In this document: piece by piece, positions 44,247 through 54,433 of the stretch
Layout: every line of letters begins with the position of its first letter
Position numbering within the stretch: position 1 is the first letter of the stretch
DNA from: Rachicladosporium sp. CCFEE 5018
Taxonomy: Eukaryota > Ascomycota > Dothideomycetes > Cladosporiales > Cladosporiaceae
Direction: 5' to 3'
NCBI GenBank assembly: GCA_002077045.2
Contig: KZ111167.1
Span: forward strand, 416,211 to 480,210
DNA: 64,000 nt
Position numbers and translations under genes: made by a program
Notes under the pieces: generated by a model
What the model saw: only the letters and a program-made list of their open reading frames with translations
What the model was told of the DNA's origin: nothing
The model's database searches: none

Positions 44247-44726
44247 ATGATCTCCTCATTCCTCTTCCCGGAGGACATTGCCCCACCCTCATATGTCAAC
44301 CTGGTACCTCGTCGCCCACAACGGCCCACCATCCGCGTGGTGCCTACTCCCGCCTCCGAGCTTCGACCTTGCTCTCCTGTCAGACCATCACACGCCCGCT
44401 CTCCCTCGGCTCCTGCCTCCCTCAATCATACGGTGCCGACCCACGCCAAACGACCTTCGCTCATCTCTTTGGCTTCCATCTCCTCTATCTCCTCCACGTC
44501 TTCGTTCACAGATGTCCAGCCAAAGCGATCTGGCCGGATTATGAGGTTCAAGAGCCTTAGCCTGTCGAAGGAGGGGAGGGAGAAGGAGAGGATGATGAAG
44601 AGGGAGGACAGAGATAGGAAGATCAGAGAGATGGAGCTGTCTCCTATTGTCGATGAGGAGTTCTGGCGGACGGGGAAGTATAGCGCTGGTGATGAGGGAA
44701 AAGGATGGGGTTATGGTGTGTTTTAA
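44247..44726 (+). CDS. Hypothetical small basic protein (version 2)
   Basis: Counterpart of 34260-34739 with the same length of 159 aa (182 if the ATG at 44178 is used). The first 75 residues are almost unchanged; the middle differs (SISSTSSFTDVQPKRSGR against SVSSTASTTDAQPQRSGS). The C-terminal ELSPIVDEEFWRTG and GWGYGVF are conserved. No indels break the frame, which supports coding function. Family unknown. Confidence 0.65.
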   Translation: MISSFLFPEDIAPPSYVNLVPRRPQRPTIRVVPTPASELRPCSPVRPSHARSPSAPASLNHTVPTHAKRPSLISLASISSISSTSSFTDVQPKRSGRIMRFKSLSLSKEGREKERMMKREDRDRKIREMELSPIVDEEFWRTGKYSAGDEGKGWGYGVF

Positions 44727-45167
44727 CAGCATCGAATAAGTGAAGTGGCCAACACTCAGGTGGCGCATGACGCAGTGATGTGACACTGTTCAACAGTCCT
44801 ACTGTGGAGTGAAGTGAAGAGAAGACATTGTGGCAGGTGATGGGAGCACGTGTCGATCTCACTGCGTCACTGTCGACAACCACAACAGGCCCTCAATTGC
44901 GAACTGGGGCTAAACATTTGACCGCGATCCGTTTATTGGGTACCGGAGTACTCCAAGATTGCGGTTCAAGCAGTGGTCAGCATGGCTACAAGTGAGGGCT
45001 GGGACGCAGGATTGAGCCGCGATTATGAAATGCACATGCTCAATTGGCTTCGGCGACAAGAGAACATCATTGACGCTCACGTCCGCCACTTCTCAGACAC
45101 TCTCGACACACCAATCGAGCCTCAAGATCCCCCAGGGAACGACGACAGTAATCCACGCACCGCGACT
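44727..45167. other. Intergenic spacer before BTB genes (version 2)
   Basis: 441 bp that cannot be aligned by eye with 34740-34989. The open frame could extend the BTB gene upstream to 44973, but without conservation in version 1, so it was not used. Confidence 0.35.
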
Positions 45168-46020
45168 ATGGTCAATACATCGATTCCGACGAGCGCAGAG
45201 ATGGAAGGGCTTATCGAGTATTTTCGCCATGACTTGCGTCGATACGAATTATACTAACAACGTGATCAGTCAAGCTCTCGATGCTAAAGCGCGCGTGAAG
45301 ATCTTTACGGGTGACGACATCATGGCGCACTCAGTCCCGAAGGCGCTTCTCATCAGCGCATCACCAAAGTTCGCGGAAGCTCTAGCCGGGGACACCGAGA
45401 GCCTCACGCTCAAGGAAAGCATCGGCGCCTTCCGCGTAGTCGTCGGCTGGCTTCTCAAAGCTGCTGTAGTCGAGACCGAGCAACGGATCCTGGCGGAGGC
45501 CTGGGTCCTCGCAAGCAAGTACGACATGAAACCTCTACAAAACGCTGCCATGCGTGCGCTCGTCTCCGTCTGGGAGACTCACTCGATCAGTCAAAGCGTA
45601 GTCGAAGTAGCGTACGCGTATGCTGGCGGAGACCTTCTGCGGAAAGCGGCTGTCGTCCAGACGGCGCACTATTACGCCACACAGAACGATGCTTCCTTCG
45701 CAATATACATACGTCTCATGGATACCCACAAGAATGGCGAATTCATGCTGGATCTTCTTGCGGAGATGCGCAAGTCTGCTGTGGCTGGAGGAAATAAAGG
45801 ATTGACCGGAGCGCATGGCATGTTGAAGCGTCTGCATGTTTACAACAGCAGTGCTGCTGGTGTGGGAACGACCGCAACTAAGCGCGCCAGCGACGATGAG
45901 GCCGGGGCTAACAAGCGAGCTGCATTGGGGGGGGTCAAGGTCTTGATCATGAATGCGGGCCAATGCGAAAGCAGATCTACGCATAAGGCAAAGACTTCTC
46001 TAATCCTGGAGTCTACATGA
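45168..46020 (+). CDS. BTB/POZ-domain protein, first of three (version 2)
   Basis: Exon 1 is 45168-45217 (50 nt), the intron 52 nt (GTATTT, ACTAAC branch site, TCAG) and exon 2 45270-46020, for 266 aa. The join reads MEGLIDQALDAKARVKIF, parallel to the version 1 gene. The BTB core has SVPKALLISASPKFAEALAG, FRVVVGWLLK and AEAWVLASKYDMKPLQNA. It is much more diverged from the version 1 copy than the flanking ureD and LIG4 are. The C-terminus differs after an eight-G run near 45927, where a length change may have shifted the frame and lengthened the tail. Confidence 0.7.
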
Positions 46021-46100
46021 ACACGGCTATGTGGTAGATTTGCTCATTAAACCACTTAGAGGCGCTTACTCACTGCGCCACACTACTTCTCAGATTGTGT

Positions 46101-46154
46101 TGAAGTGATGATCAAATTGGCATTGAAGTGATGATCAAATTGGCATTGAAGTGA
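46101..46154. repeat. Short tandem repeat, 23-bp unit
   Basis: Two exact copies of a 23-bp unit beginning TGAAGTGATGATCAAA (46101-46123 and 46124-46146), followed by a partial third copy to 46154. It is in the spacer between BTB genes of version 2 and absent from the matching spacer of version 1. Confidence 0.85.
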
Positions 46155-46294
46155 CGGAGTGGATCCATGCATGCTGCGCGCATGAAGCAATCGGCGCCTC
46201 CCAAAAGGACGCGCCTCTCACATCACTCCATCACTAATTCATCCAACACACTTGACTGCCAGCAAATCGCCATTGTGTCCTGCCCACCTGCGGC

Positions 46295-46971
46295 ATGGCT
46301 CCTGCGAACCCAGATACAGTCGCCGAAGCACGTCGAATTGTGGAGTACGTCGCAACGTTCTTATGGCCGACCAATGTACTGACTGGCTTCGCAGCCAACT
46401 CTTCGATGGAGGTCGACCAGTCCAGGTCTTCGTACGCGACGAGTCCATAGCCTACCCAGTCCCTAAAGCTATCCTTGCCGCTGCGTCTCCGAAGCTCGAG
46501 CGGCTCTGCGAAACAAGCGACGACATCATCACCCTAGATGAAGGCTTCGAAGCGCCCCAGGCCTTGCTCGGCTGGGTGCTGAAGCGCGCCATCATCAGCA
46601 CGGATCAGCTTGTTCTTACTGAAGCTTACACGCTGGGCAAGAAGTTCGAAATACCTGCATTTCCAACCCGGTCTTCAAAGCACTTCAGGACCAGATCGAC
46701 GTGGACAGGAAAGTTTGCCCGCTTGCCATGGCTGCTGCTTACAAGAATCCGGACTTGAAAGGTCCTACAGCAACGCATAGTGCGCCGAATCTCGGAAGGT
46801 ATCGCGGCGGACGATGTGGGCACAGGTCTACGCGCTGATTGGGGAGTGGCGGACTTGGAAGAGGCGGGTCTAGAAGACAACAACGCGTTCCTGAGAGATT
46901 TCTTTGGCCAGGTGACTTCCACGCTTCGGAAGAAGAGGTCTCGAGAGGTTCCAGCAAATCCATCTCCATGA
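46295..46971 (+). pseudogene. BTB/POZ gene broken by frameshifts, second of three (version 2)
   Basis: Exon 1 (46295-46344, 50 nt) and a 50-nt intron (GTACGT, CTGAC branch site, CGCAG) join exon 2 at 46395 with the family pattern RRIVDQLFDGGRPVQVFV. The frame stays BTB-like through LTEAYTLGKKFEIPAF. It then shifts near 46660: the expected VFKALQDQ and AMAAAYKNPDLK are found in another frame. A second shift near 46770 moves the C-terminal RISEGIAADDV onward to a third frame, ending at 46971. The counterpart at 36251-37117 is intact. Confidence 0.75.
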
Positions 46972-47204
46972 GAATCCCCTCTGATTATCAGAAGGACGAA
47001 GCTGTGAGCTGCATGTCTTGTCCAGCAGGCGTTAGGTATCGGAGCATCGTAGAGGGCTTTCGAAGCTGGCATTCAGAGGCGGATACTGAGGGAGGTGCGG
47101 CACAGCTTACTCCAAATACTTGCTGAAAATCGATACATACTTCCTCCTCACCTTGACACACATTATGATCGACATGCACATCCACACGCCGTGAAAGCGA
47201 CATT

Positions 47205-48003
47205 ATGTCGAAATCGCCACTGTTCACGCTGTCGAGATCGCCATCGCCACCGTCGCGCAGGCGCTGAACACGCGCGGCCACTCCATCTGACGCAACGCTC
47301 AGGAGAGACACCTCTCCAATGCCCGACGAACCGTGCTCAGAAACGAAGCTACGTCGGGTGAAAGGGTCAGCGCCACTTACAACCACTCACTATAGCAGTA
47401 TGACTAACGACCTCCAGTCAACTCTTCTCCGAGCCCACTCCAGTGAACGTCTTCGTGCTCGGCGAGATGATGGTCTATCCTGTCCCGAAAGCCCTCCTTG
47501 TCAGCGCCTCGGACAAATTCGATGTCGCCATCGAAGAAGGCGACAACATCTTGAATCTCGAAGTCCGCTCCGATGCCTTCGAGAACTTTGTTGGCTGGTT
47601 GCTACGGCGCAATATCTTTGAGTTTAGGCAATCGAGACTCGCCGAAGCTTGGTGCCTGGGTCAAACCTGGGAGATTCCAGAATTCCAGAATGCGGTCATA
47701 TTAGTTCTGGTACCGCGCGCGCAAGCTGCGAAAGTCACGGCAAAGGCTGTGCGCAAGACGTACGCGGAAGTTGGGCCGTTTCCACTGAAGGCGAATTTCG
47801 CGATGCAGTTGGCATTCGACTGGACTGAGCCGGCGCATGAGACGTGGACGACTAGTCTCGAGAGAGATGGGTATCCGAACAGCGTCGAGTTCTTCGGCGA
47901 CATCATCACGGCGATGCAGACGCTCGCGCAATTGCCACTACGACCTGACCGGGGGATCGATCTGGCGGACTACATCGTTGGAGATCTTATGGACACAGCG
48001 TAG
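47205..48003 (+). pseudogene. BTB/POZ gene with early stop, third of three (version 2)
   Basis: The start matching version 1 (ATG 47205) reads MSKSPLFTLSRSPSPPSRRR and then hits TGA at 47265-47267. The rest is intact. A downstream in-frame ATG at 47319 gives exon 1 47319-47365, a 52-nt intron (GTCAGC to TCCAG) and exon 2 47418-48003, for a 210-aa protein containing the whole BTB domain (VNVFVLGEMMVYPVPKALLV, FENFVGWLLR). So the gene may still make a shorter protein lacking only the disordered leader. The exon 2 length equals version 1 exactly. It is listed as a pseudogene with that reservation. Confidence 0.55.
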
Positions 48004-48659
48004 ACGAGTGACACCAGCAAACACTGTGCGGCTACAAGGGTTTGTATAGCGAATTGCTGTCCCGAAAATTTGGAGACGAAGGATGAGCTGCACATGGGAC
48101 GAAGTGGGGCAGCTTCAGAAACGAGGCTCAGCTGAGCTTGCTCTAGCCCATCGTCTGACGACCTGTATGCCGGTGCCTCTCCATTGCGGGGTGCATCTAG
48201 ACCGCACCAGGGGGAAATATTGATCAGGTCACACCTTCTGCTTCGCCATCACCAAGCTTTTGTTGTGGTCAGCTGTTCGCGCAGTCTCAAGACAAAGATG
48301 GGCACTGTGGCTGCTGTACCGCCGACCAGACTAACCATGAATGCGCAAGCAAAGAGGAAGCAGGGGGCGACTGCGAAAGTCCTCGACACAGCTTCACAAA
48401 CGGCTCAAACTCAGCCCTACTTGCCTGACCGAGCGCGGGGCTGCCGACGCGGACTGACAGCAGCAACGCCATTTGGCGTCCCCTCTTCGCAGCCGCGGCG
48501 CAAGGTTGTCGGATGCTGCCACACGCGCAGCTGTGGCCTGAGTAGATAGCTTGCTTTCCATGTATAAGCAAGTCTCCTGCCTTTCATCCACTCCTCTCGA
48601 GCTCCGAGTCTAGCTCAAGTTTCCTAAACCTATCAACTCCTCAGCGGACAATCGTCAAC
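48004..48659. other. Upstream region of GMC oxidoreductase (version 2)
   Basis: 656 bp. It shares short conserved islands with 38282-38922: a TTGCGGGGTGC element near 48186, GCAGCCGCGG near 48490, and a TATA-like TGTATAAGC near 48560. No gene recognised. Confidence 0.4.
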
Positions 48660-50815
48660 ATGGGCAACGCCAACGAAACTAACGGCCAGTCCAACGGCAA
48701 TAGCAACGGTCACACGAACGGCCACGGGTCCACGCTTCCAGCACTTGCTCAAGACGCTTCCTCCTTCCTACAACATGACTATGACTTCGTGATCATCGGC
48801 GGCGGCACCGCGGGCCTGGCTCTCGCAGCCCGTCTGACGGAGGACTCCAACGTCACTGTTGGCGTGCTTGAAGCTGGCAAGAACAAGCTAGGCGACTTTC
48901 TCGTGGACACTCCAGCGTTGTACCCGCAGATGCTTGGGAACGAGGAGTACGACTGGAAGTTCATGACCGAGCCACAGAAGCATAATAATGGCAAGCGCCA
49001 TCATATTCCTCGTGAGTAGAACTTGCTTGTTCACGGTCGTGTGTCTGAACTGTACCGATGCTGATGATCGTTGATCAGGCGGCAAAGCGCTAGGCGGAAG
49101 CTCAGCGATCAACTATGAGATGTGTAAGTTTTCCCAATGTTCCCTTGCAAAAGCTTATGCGTCTCGATCATACCACTGCTGGATTCTCGTGCACGCAGAG
49201 CGTTGTATACGTGCTCATGCATAGTACTATCTCTATCAAGAGCTCTGCGCCTTTTGACGAGCCACCACATTGGCACCGAGTTGCCAGCAACTGACCAGCC
49301 TCCACAGACGTCCGCGGCTCAACCCAAGACTTCGATGACTGGGCCATCATTCTCGATGATCCGGCATGGTCTGGTGAAAACATGCAGCGCTATATGCGCA
49401 AGCACCAGGGTCTCGAAAAACCTGCTCAGGCAGTGTCAGACCGTAAAGCGACACCAACTATTGACATCAACCACGGCACCGAAGGTCCCGTGCGCACTTC
49501 CTTCAACGATTTCTTCCTGCCCATTGAGGACGATGTGATCGCCGCCGCGAACGAGGTCACCGGACTCTCCGAGCATCCAAAGGACGCGTGGAGTGGCGAC
49601 CATATTGGATTCTTCAATACACTTGGCAGCGTCTGTCGGAGTGGGCCCAACAAAGGGAAGCGTAGCTATGCTGCAAGAGGGTACTTTGAGGCGAATGCTG
49701 GGAGACCGAATCTGCACGTGCTGTGCGAGGCTTTAGTGGACAACATCGAGCTAGAGGGCAAGAAGGCCGTGGGCGTGAGCTTCCATCACACTGGACAAAG
49801 CCACTCCGTCAAAGTCAAAAAGGAAGTGCTGCTCTGTGCGGGGACCATACAGTCGCCTCAAGTACTGGAGATGTCTGGCATTGGCGCACGAGAGGTTCTT
49901 GAAGCCGCGGGCGTGCAGTGCAAAGTCGAGCTCCCAGGTGTAGGCGAGAATTACAACGACCATGTTCTCACCGCTCTAGGCTGGGACCTTGCTCCCGGTG
50001 TCCACAGTCTGGAAATGATCTACGATCCGCAAGCGATGGAGGGCGCTATGAAGCAGCTGACAGAGCAGCAAGGCGGTCCCTTGTCCTGCATCAGCTCGAC
50101 CCAGGGCTTCTTCCCCTACAAGCTCTTCGCCACGCCGGACGAACAAGCTGAGATCGTGTCATCAATCGAGAAGGGATTGCCGTCGCTCTCACCCTTCCAG
50201 CGAAAGCAGTACGAGCGCACGCTCGACCATCTCAAGTCCGACAAGTCAGCCAACCTCCAATTCGTGCTTGTCGCCCACTCAGCGAACTGGGACGGAGGCG
50301 TCGAAGATCAGAGCAAGCTCTTCCAGCCGCCGGCCCCAGGCAAGGGCTTCGGTGTGCTCGGAGCCATCTGCCTTGAATACCCTCTGAGCCGCGGCTCGGT
50401 GCACATCAAGAGCTCTGACCCAACAGAACATCCGCGTCTCGACCCGGGATTCCTCTCGCACCCGGCTGACGCCGCTGTCTTGGGGGCTGGTGTGAAGTTC
50501 CTCGACAAGATGGGAAAGTCGAAGCATCTTGAGGGCAAGTTCGCGCGGAGACAAGCCCCTCACGATACTATGGACTTGACGGATACAAGGCAAGCGATTA
50601 AGGTGGCGCAGGACCTTGTGTTCTCTGAGTATCATCCTATCGGCTCGTGTGCGATGGGCGAGGTTGTTGACTCGAAGCTAAAAGTTAAGGGCGTCGAGGG
50701 ACTGCGTGTGGTGGATGCTTCGGTGTTCCCAAATCATGTTTCGGGCAACATCTGCTCATCCGTCTACGCGACTGCGGAGCATGCGGCGGATATCATCAAG
50801 GCTGACTGGAAGTAG
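48660..50815 (+). CDS. GMC-family FAD oxidoreductase (version 2, 3 exons)
   Basis: Exons are 48660-49011, 49079-49123 and 49308-50815, for 634 aa. Exons 1 and 2 have exactly the lengths of the version 1 gene; intron 2 is shorter (184 against 256 nt). It has the same FAD motif (DYDFVIIGGGTAGLALAARL), GMC signature, YHPIGSCAMG with the catalytic His, and SGN. Nucleotide differences from version 1 are frequent but frame-preserving, and changes cluster in the segment around VLVAHSANWDGG. Both copies look functional. There is no signal peptide. Confidence 0.88.
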
Positions 50816-50986
50816 AGCAGGTTTGGCGCCGAAGAGGCCGAGCGGTAGCATCCTCACTTCATGTAGTATCTGGTCACTTGTGCCTATCTTCTCCGAACAT
50901 CCGTCATGTCGTTAGTGCTCTCGCCTTCTCAGCTGCGGTTGTACAGAGTCCATGCTGCTGCACCTTTGGGACAAAGGACTCGTACC

Positions 50987-53974
50987 TCAATGAGCAGTGA
51001 AGCGCTCTTCATCGAGCCTAGACTTCGCGATCCAGCTTTCCGTCACCCAGCTAGCAGTGACTACTCTGGGCATGGGACGACGGCTGGTCATAGTCGCCAC
51101 AATCTTATCGACCTTTTCGCTGTCAGTCCTGAGGACGATATGAGTGATTTCCCCATCCTCCAATTCAGTCACAGCATTGCCGCCTGCAAAAGCGAACAGC
51201 CTGGCCTCTGCATCTAGACCAGTGTCGAGCCAAGCTGTCAACCCTCCGAACAGCCACCCGGGCATGTCATCGAAGTCAGGATCCTCAGTACGAAGTTGCT
51301 GCATAAGCAACGCCGTATCCTCCTCGTCCTCGTCCTCGTCCTCGCCTTTGATCGCCGGATCGTTCAGCATCTCGAGTAGCTCCGCCTCGTCCACATTCCT
51401 GCAATAGCTGTCCCCATAGTCATCCACGTTCTCCTCCCAATCTTCCTCAACTGCACCCTTCTTGACAGCATACACATGCCTTTCCTTCTCCATCGGCAAC
51501 CGTAGCCTGAGCTTCCCAGCGTCCGCCTCGCCCATAGCGACAGCGTCGTAGAGCCACCTTGGCTTGATGATATTTCGTTCGCCTCGCTTAATGATCGAAG
51601 CCACCCTGACTAGGTTGCGATCAGCCACGCAAATCGTTTCCGGATCCTTCTCCGAGGCCACGACAGTGCCGCCATTGGCCTTGACGAGCGCCTCGATTTC
51701 AGTCTTGGACTTCTTCAGCGGCTTGAGGGCTTCGGTCATGATGCAGAACGTCATGCCGTCGAAGACCTTTGTCGCTGGGCCGGCGTAGGCAGTGCTGAGG
51801 TTTTGCTCTTCCTGGCCCTGGATCACGAGAGCACGCTTGCGCTTTCGGGTTGACCGTTTCTTCCTCTCATCATCGACCTTGAATTGCTTGTCCTTCTTCC
51901 CTTCTTCGATGTTCGAGCGGAGCGTCTTGAACTCTGAAAGCGACAGACCCTGTTCCCAGGTCTTGTCATTTCGCAAACGCTTGAAGCGAGGGAAACGGAG
52001 TGTGCAGCCCGTGGCGAATTGTGGTGTACCCGTCACTTCTGCGGCTTTCACCTCGAGTACAACAGAGTCGGACGGGTGGATCCACTGATCGGGCTTCTCC
52101 TGTTGGCGGTTCTCTGCGAAGCCACCAAGCACGATGAGAGGCGGAGGGTTGCTAGCGTCCCAGTCCTGCCACTTGCCATCTGTGCGATGGCGGATATCCT
52201 GGTAATCGGCTGCTGTGAAGCCACCACCCACCTTGAAGAACGATAGACACTTCTGTGGGTCTACCTGCGCGTACTGCACAGCCTGCTGGTCTACGCGGAG
52301 GCCGCAGAGGAAGCTGCTGTGGTTGCCACCACGCCTGCCGGAGCCCCAATATGCGCCGATGACGACACAGTCGAGAGCTTCGCCGAACTCGGTCATGTAC
52401 TCTGGCTTGACTTTAATCCAGTCGTCATTGCGTTCATTCAGTCGGTATGGCGAGCGTGGGTTCTTGAGCACAAGCCCTTCGGCGCGGTTTGCCACTACTT
52501 CACGAAGTAGTGGCTCGATCTCAGAGGCAGTCCGCGCTTCGACATAGGGATGTATCTCGAGGCGTCGTTCAACGGTATGTACGCTCGCATTGAGCGCTTC
52601 TCGGCGCTTGCGCAGTGTGTACTTCGTCAGGTCCTTCCCATTGAGGTAGAGGCAATCGAAGATTTTGTACAGTGGGCGGGTGTGCGTTGACGCGTTAGAG
52701 TCGTTGGACTGCTCTGAGATGGCGGCCGTCTTCAGCCTGCCGAAGGGCTCCATCTTATCATGTATCATGTCCCAAGATATCATCTCGCCATCCAGGATGA
52801 TGCTGCGTACGCCGGACTGAAACGCATCGCGGATGAACTTCGTCAGTGAGCCAGACTTATCACTTAGTCCATGCCCGTAGAGATCTGTGTAGTCCTTGCC
52901 TTTCCGCGAGTAGAACATCGTCCTGTTGCCACCAGGTGCATCGACGTCTTCCTCAAGATGCAACTGCATCCGCTCTCCATCCAGTTTGTCCTCGATCCAG
53001 AAGATATCATCGTCCTCAGCGGGCTTCATGCGTGCAACCATCTGCTCCATTGAACGCATTTGGAATTGAGCAAGCTGCGGCTGAAAGCATTGCATCAAGT
53101 GGATGTTCCTCGCCTCGCCCTCGAGTCTCATGCCAGGATCGTATAGCTCCCAGCACACTCGCTTGAGACTGCTTGAGATGTTGAAGAGGTTTTCGGCATC
53201 CGCATGCCAGATCTCGAATAGTGTCTTCTCCGTAGCGCCGATCTTCATCTGACGAAGGATCATACGAATGAGCCACATGAGCTCTTCTGCACACATGCGA
53301 GTGTAGAATTCCTGCATGATCGGAAGTTGATTCTCTTCCTTCTGTGCCACACTCAGCTGGTCGAGAAGTTCATTGACTTCCGCGATGCTCATATTACCTG
53401 GCGAAGAAAGCATAGGTCGCTTACTGATGACCTCGAAACAACGTCCAGCGAAATCGCCAGTCATCTGACTCGAAGATTTCATGCCAGGGAGCTTCCAGTG
53501 CAGCATCTTATGGCCATCATCGCTGTTCTTGTCGATTTTCATCATCTTAACAAGCAGTTTGCCGATGGTCAGTTCCTTCAGGCCGTACATGCCGCGATCC
53601 TTGTCGCGATCTGGGATGATCAGACGCATGGCCGGGAAGATGTCGTTTCCTACCTCCTTCCGCCATCGGCCGATGAACCGCTCGATAATGGTGCGGCGGA
53701 CATCATTCGGATTCATGCCACCATGAGGACCGAGTTTTCGCCTGTTCACCACCGCTCCGGCAGGCTTCCTCTTGTTCTCCTGCAATGGATTGAAGAGATT
53801 CAGGTACAGATCCGCAAAAGGCAGGGTCTTGTGCTTGTTTTTGGGACGATTCGGGTACTTCTCATCGAGCTCGCGCTCAGTCATCTCGCCATGCCCGTAC
53901 ATCATCTGAGCTTCATTCGCAGCATCCTGGTCGATGGCGTTGATGTCCACCATGGTGGTGTCGTCATCGGACAT
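50987..53974 (-). CDS. LIG4: DNA ligase IV, complete
   Basis: ATP-dependent ligase of non-homologous end joining, partner of Lif1/XRCC4. 995 aa in one exon. It has an N-terminal DNA-binding domain (about residues 50-300), then the adenylation site EDKLDGERMQLH with the catalytic lysine at K330. These are followed by the DGEMISWD, EGLVLKNPRSPY and IKVKPEY nucleotidyltransferase motifs, the OB-fold (KAAEVTGTPQFATGCTLRFPRF) and a basic KKRSTRKRKR linker. A BRCT domain comes next (VFDGMTFCIMTEALKP to IIKPRWLYDAV), then an acidic linker with an expanded DEDEDEE run and a second BRCT ending VTASWVTESWIAKSRLDEE. Length and order fit fungal Lig4. Its start is divergent from IRS4. Confidence 0.95.
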   Translation of the reverse strand: MSDDDTTMVDINAIDQDAANEAQMMYGHGEMTERELDEKYPNRPKNKHKTLPFADLYLNLFNPLQENKRKPAGAVVNRRKLGPHGGMNPNDVRRTIIERFIGRWRKEVGNDIFPAMRLIIPDRDKDRGMYGLKELTIGKLLVKMMKIDKNSDDGHKMLHWKLPGMKSSSQMTGDFAGRCFEVISKRPMLSSPGNMSIAEVNELLDQLSVAQKEENQLPIMQEFYTRMCAEELMWLIRMILRQMKIGATEKTLFEIWHADAENLFNISSSLKRVCWELYDPGMRLEGEARNIHLMQCFQPQLAQFQMRSMEQMVARMKPAEDDDIFWIEDKLDGERMQLHLEEDVDAPGGNRTMFYSRKGKDYTDLYGHGLSDKSGSLTKFIRDAFQSGVRSIILDGEMISWDMIHDKMEPFGRLKTAAISEQSNDSNASTHTRPLYKIFDCLYLNGKDLTKYTLRKRREALNASVHTVERRLEIHPYVEARTASEIEPLLREVVANRAEGLVLKNPRSPYRLNERNDDWIKVKPEYMTEFGEALDCVVIGAYWGSGRRGGNHSSFLCGLRVDQQAVQYAQVDPQKCLSFFKVGGGFTAADYQDIRHRTDGKWQDWDASNPPPLIVLGGFAENRQQEKPDQWIHPSDSVVLEVKAAEVTGTPQFATGCTLRFPRFKRLRNDKTWEQGLSLSEFKTLRSNIEEGKKDKQFKVDDERKKRSTRKRKRALVIQGQEEQNLSTAYAGPATKVFDGMTFCIMTEALKPLKKSKTEIEALVKANGGTVVASEKDPETICVADRNLVRVASIIKRGERNIIKPRWLYDAVAMGEADAGKLRLRLPMEKERHVYAVKKGAVEEDWEENVDDYGDSYCRNVDEAELLEMLNDPAIKGEDEDEDEEDTALLMQQLRTEDPDFDDMPGWLFGGLTAWLDTGLDAEARLFAFAGGNAVTELEDGEITHIVLRTDSEKVDKIVATMTSRRPMPRVVTASWVTESWIAKSRLDEERFTAH

Positions 53975-54433
53975 GTTTGCACGCTGAATACTGTGGTGAG
54001 CAGAAGTTGAGGGATGGTGGGTCTCACTCTGTAACTCTCCTCACACCATGAGGTCGGTCAGTCTATGGCACATTCGCGCCTGCAAGGCAGCAATCAACTA
54101 GCGCGTGTTGGACGCGAGAGTGACCGAAGCACTTGAAGATTAGACCTCTGTACACGCAGTGCTGTGGGCCCGGTCTAGACGACCCTCATCCATGCAGCTG
54201 TGACCTGTCCAACATGCATTCAGATGTAGTCGCGGGTAGTGGAGGGAATGAAGACGCGTCGATCTTGAGTGGAGGATAACAGCGTGCCACGACTTCTGTC
54301 ACCAACAATGCCAGAGAACATCACTTCGTAAGCCTCTCAATCAATCATGCAGCCAGCTGAACCTACACCGACATTGACCCCACGCACCTGCCAAAGATGA
54401 TCATACGGCGTCGGTACGATATCTTGCGACAGC
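53975..54433. promoter_or_regulatory. Divergent LIG4/IRS4 intergenic region
   Basis: 459 bp between the starts of LIG4 (minus) and the IRS4-like gene (plus). Presumed promoters of both; no element recognised. Confidence 0.4.

Larger units (their letters stand above)
43206..52864. repeat. Duplicated block, version 2 (ureD to LIG4)
   Basis: Second version of the block at 32763-43105 with the same gene order and strands. The corresponding LIG4 position to the contig 2 end (43105) is 52864. Together with 1-1529 it would form a complete SCC3-to-LIG4 locus. Confidence 0.85.

Noticed and set aside
29004..52864. Biological tandem duplication of a 10-kb block
   Set aside because: The exact overlap between contig 1 and contig 3 and the N gap at the junction make misordered contigs of two haplotypes or homeologues the simpler explanation.
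16977..53974. A DNA-repair gene cluster (SCC3, TEL1, LIG4)
   Set aside because: The genes are separated by unrelated functions, lie on different strands, and gene order in fungi rarely implies joint function for such housekeeping genes.
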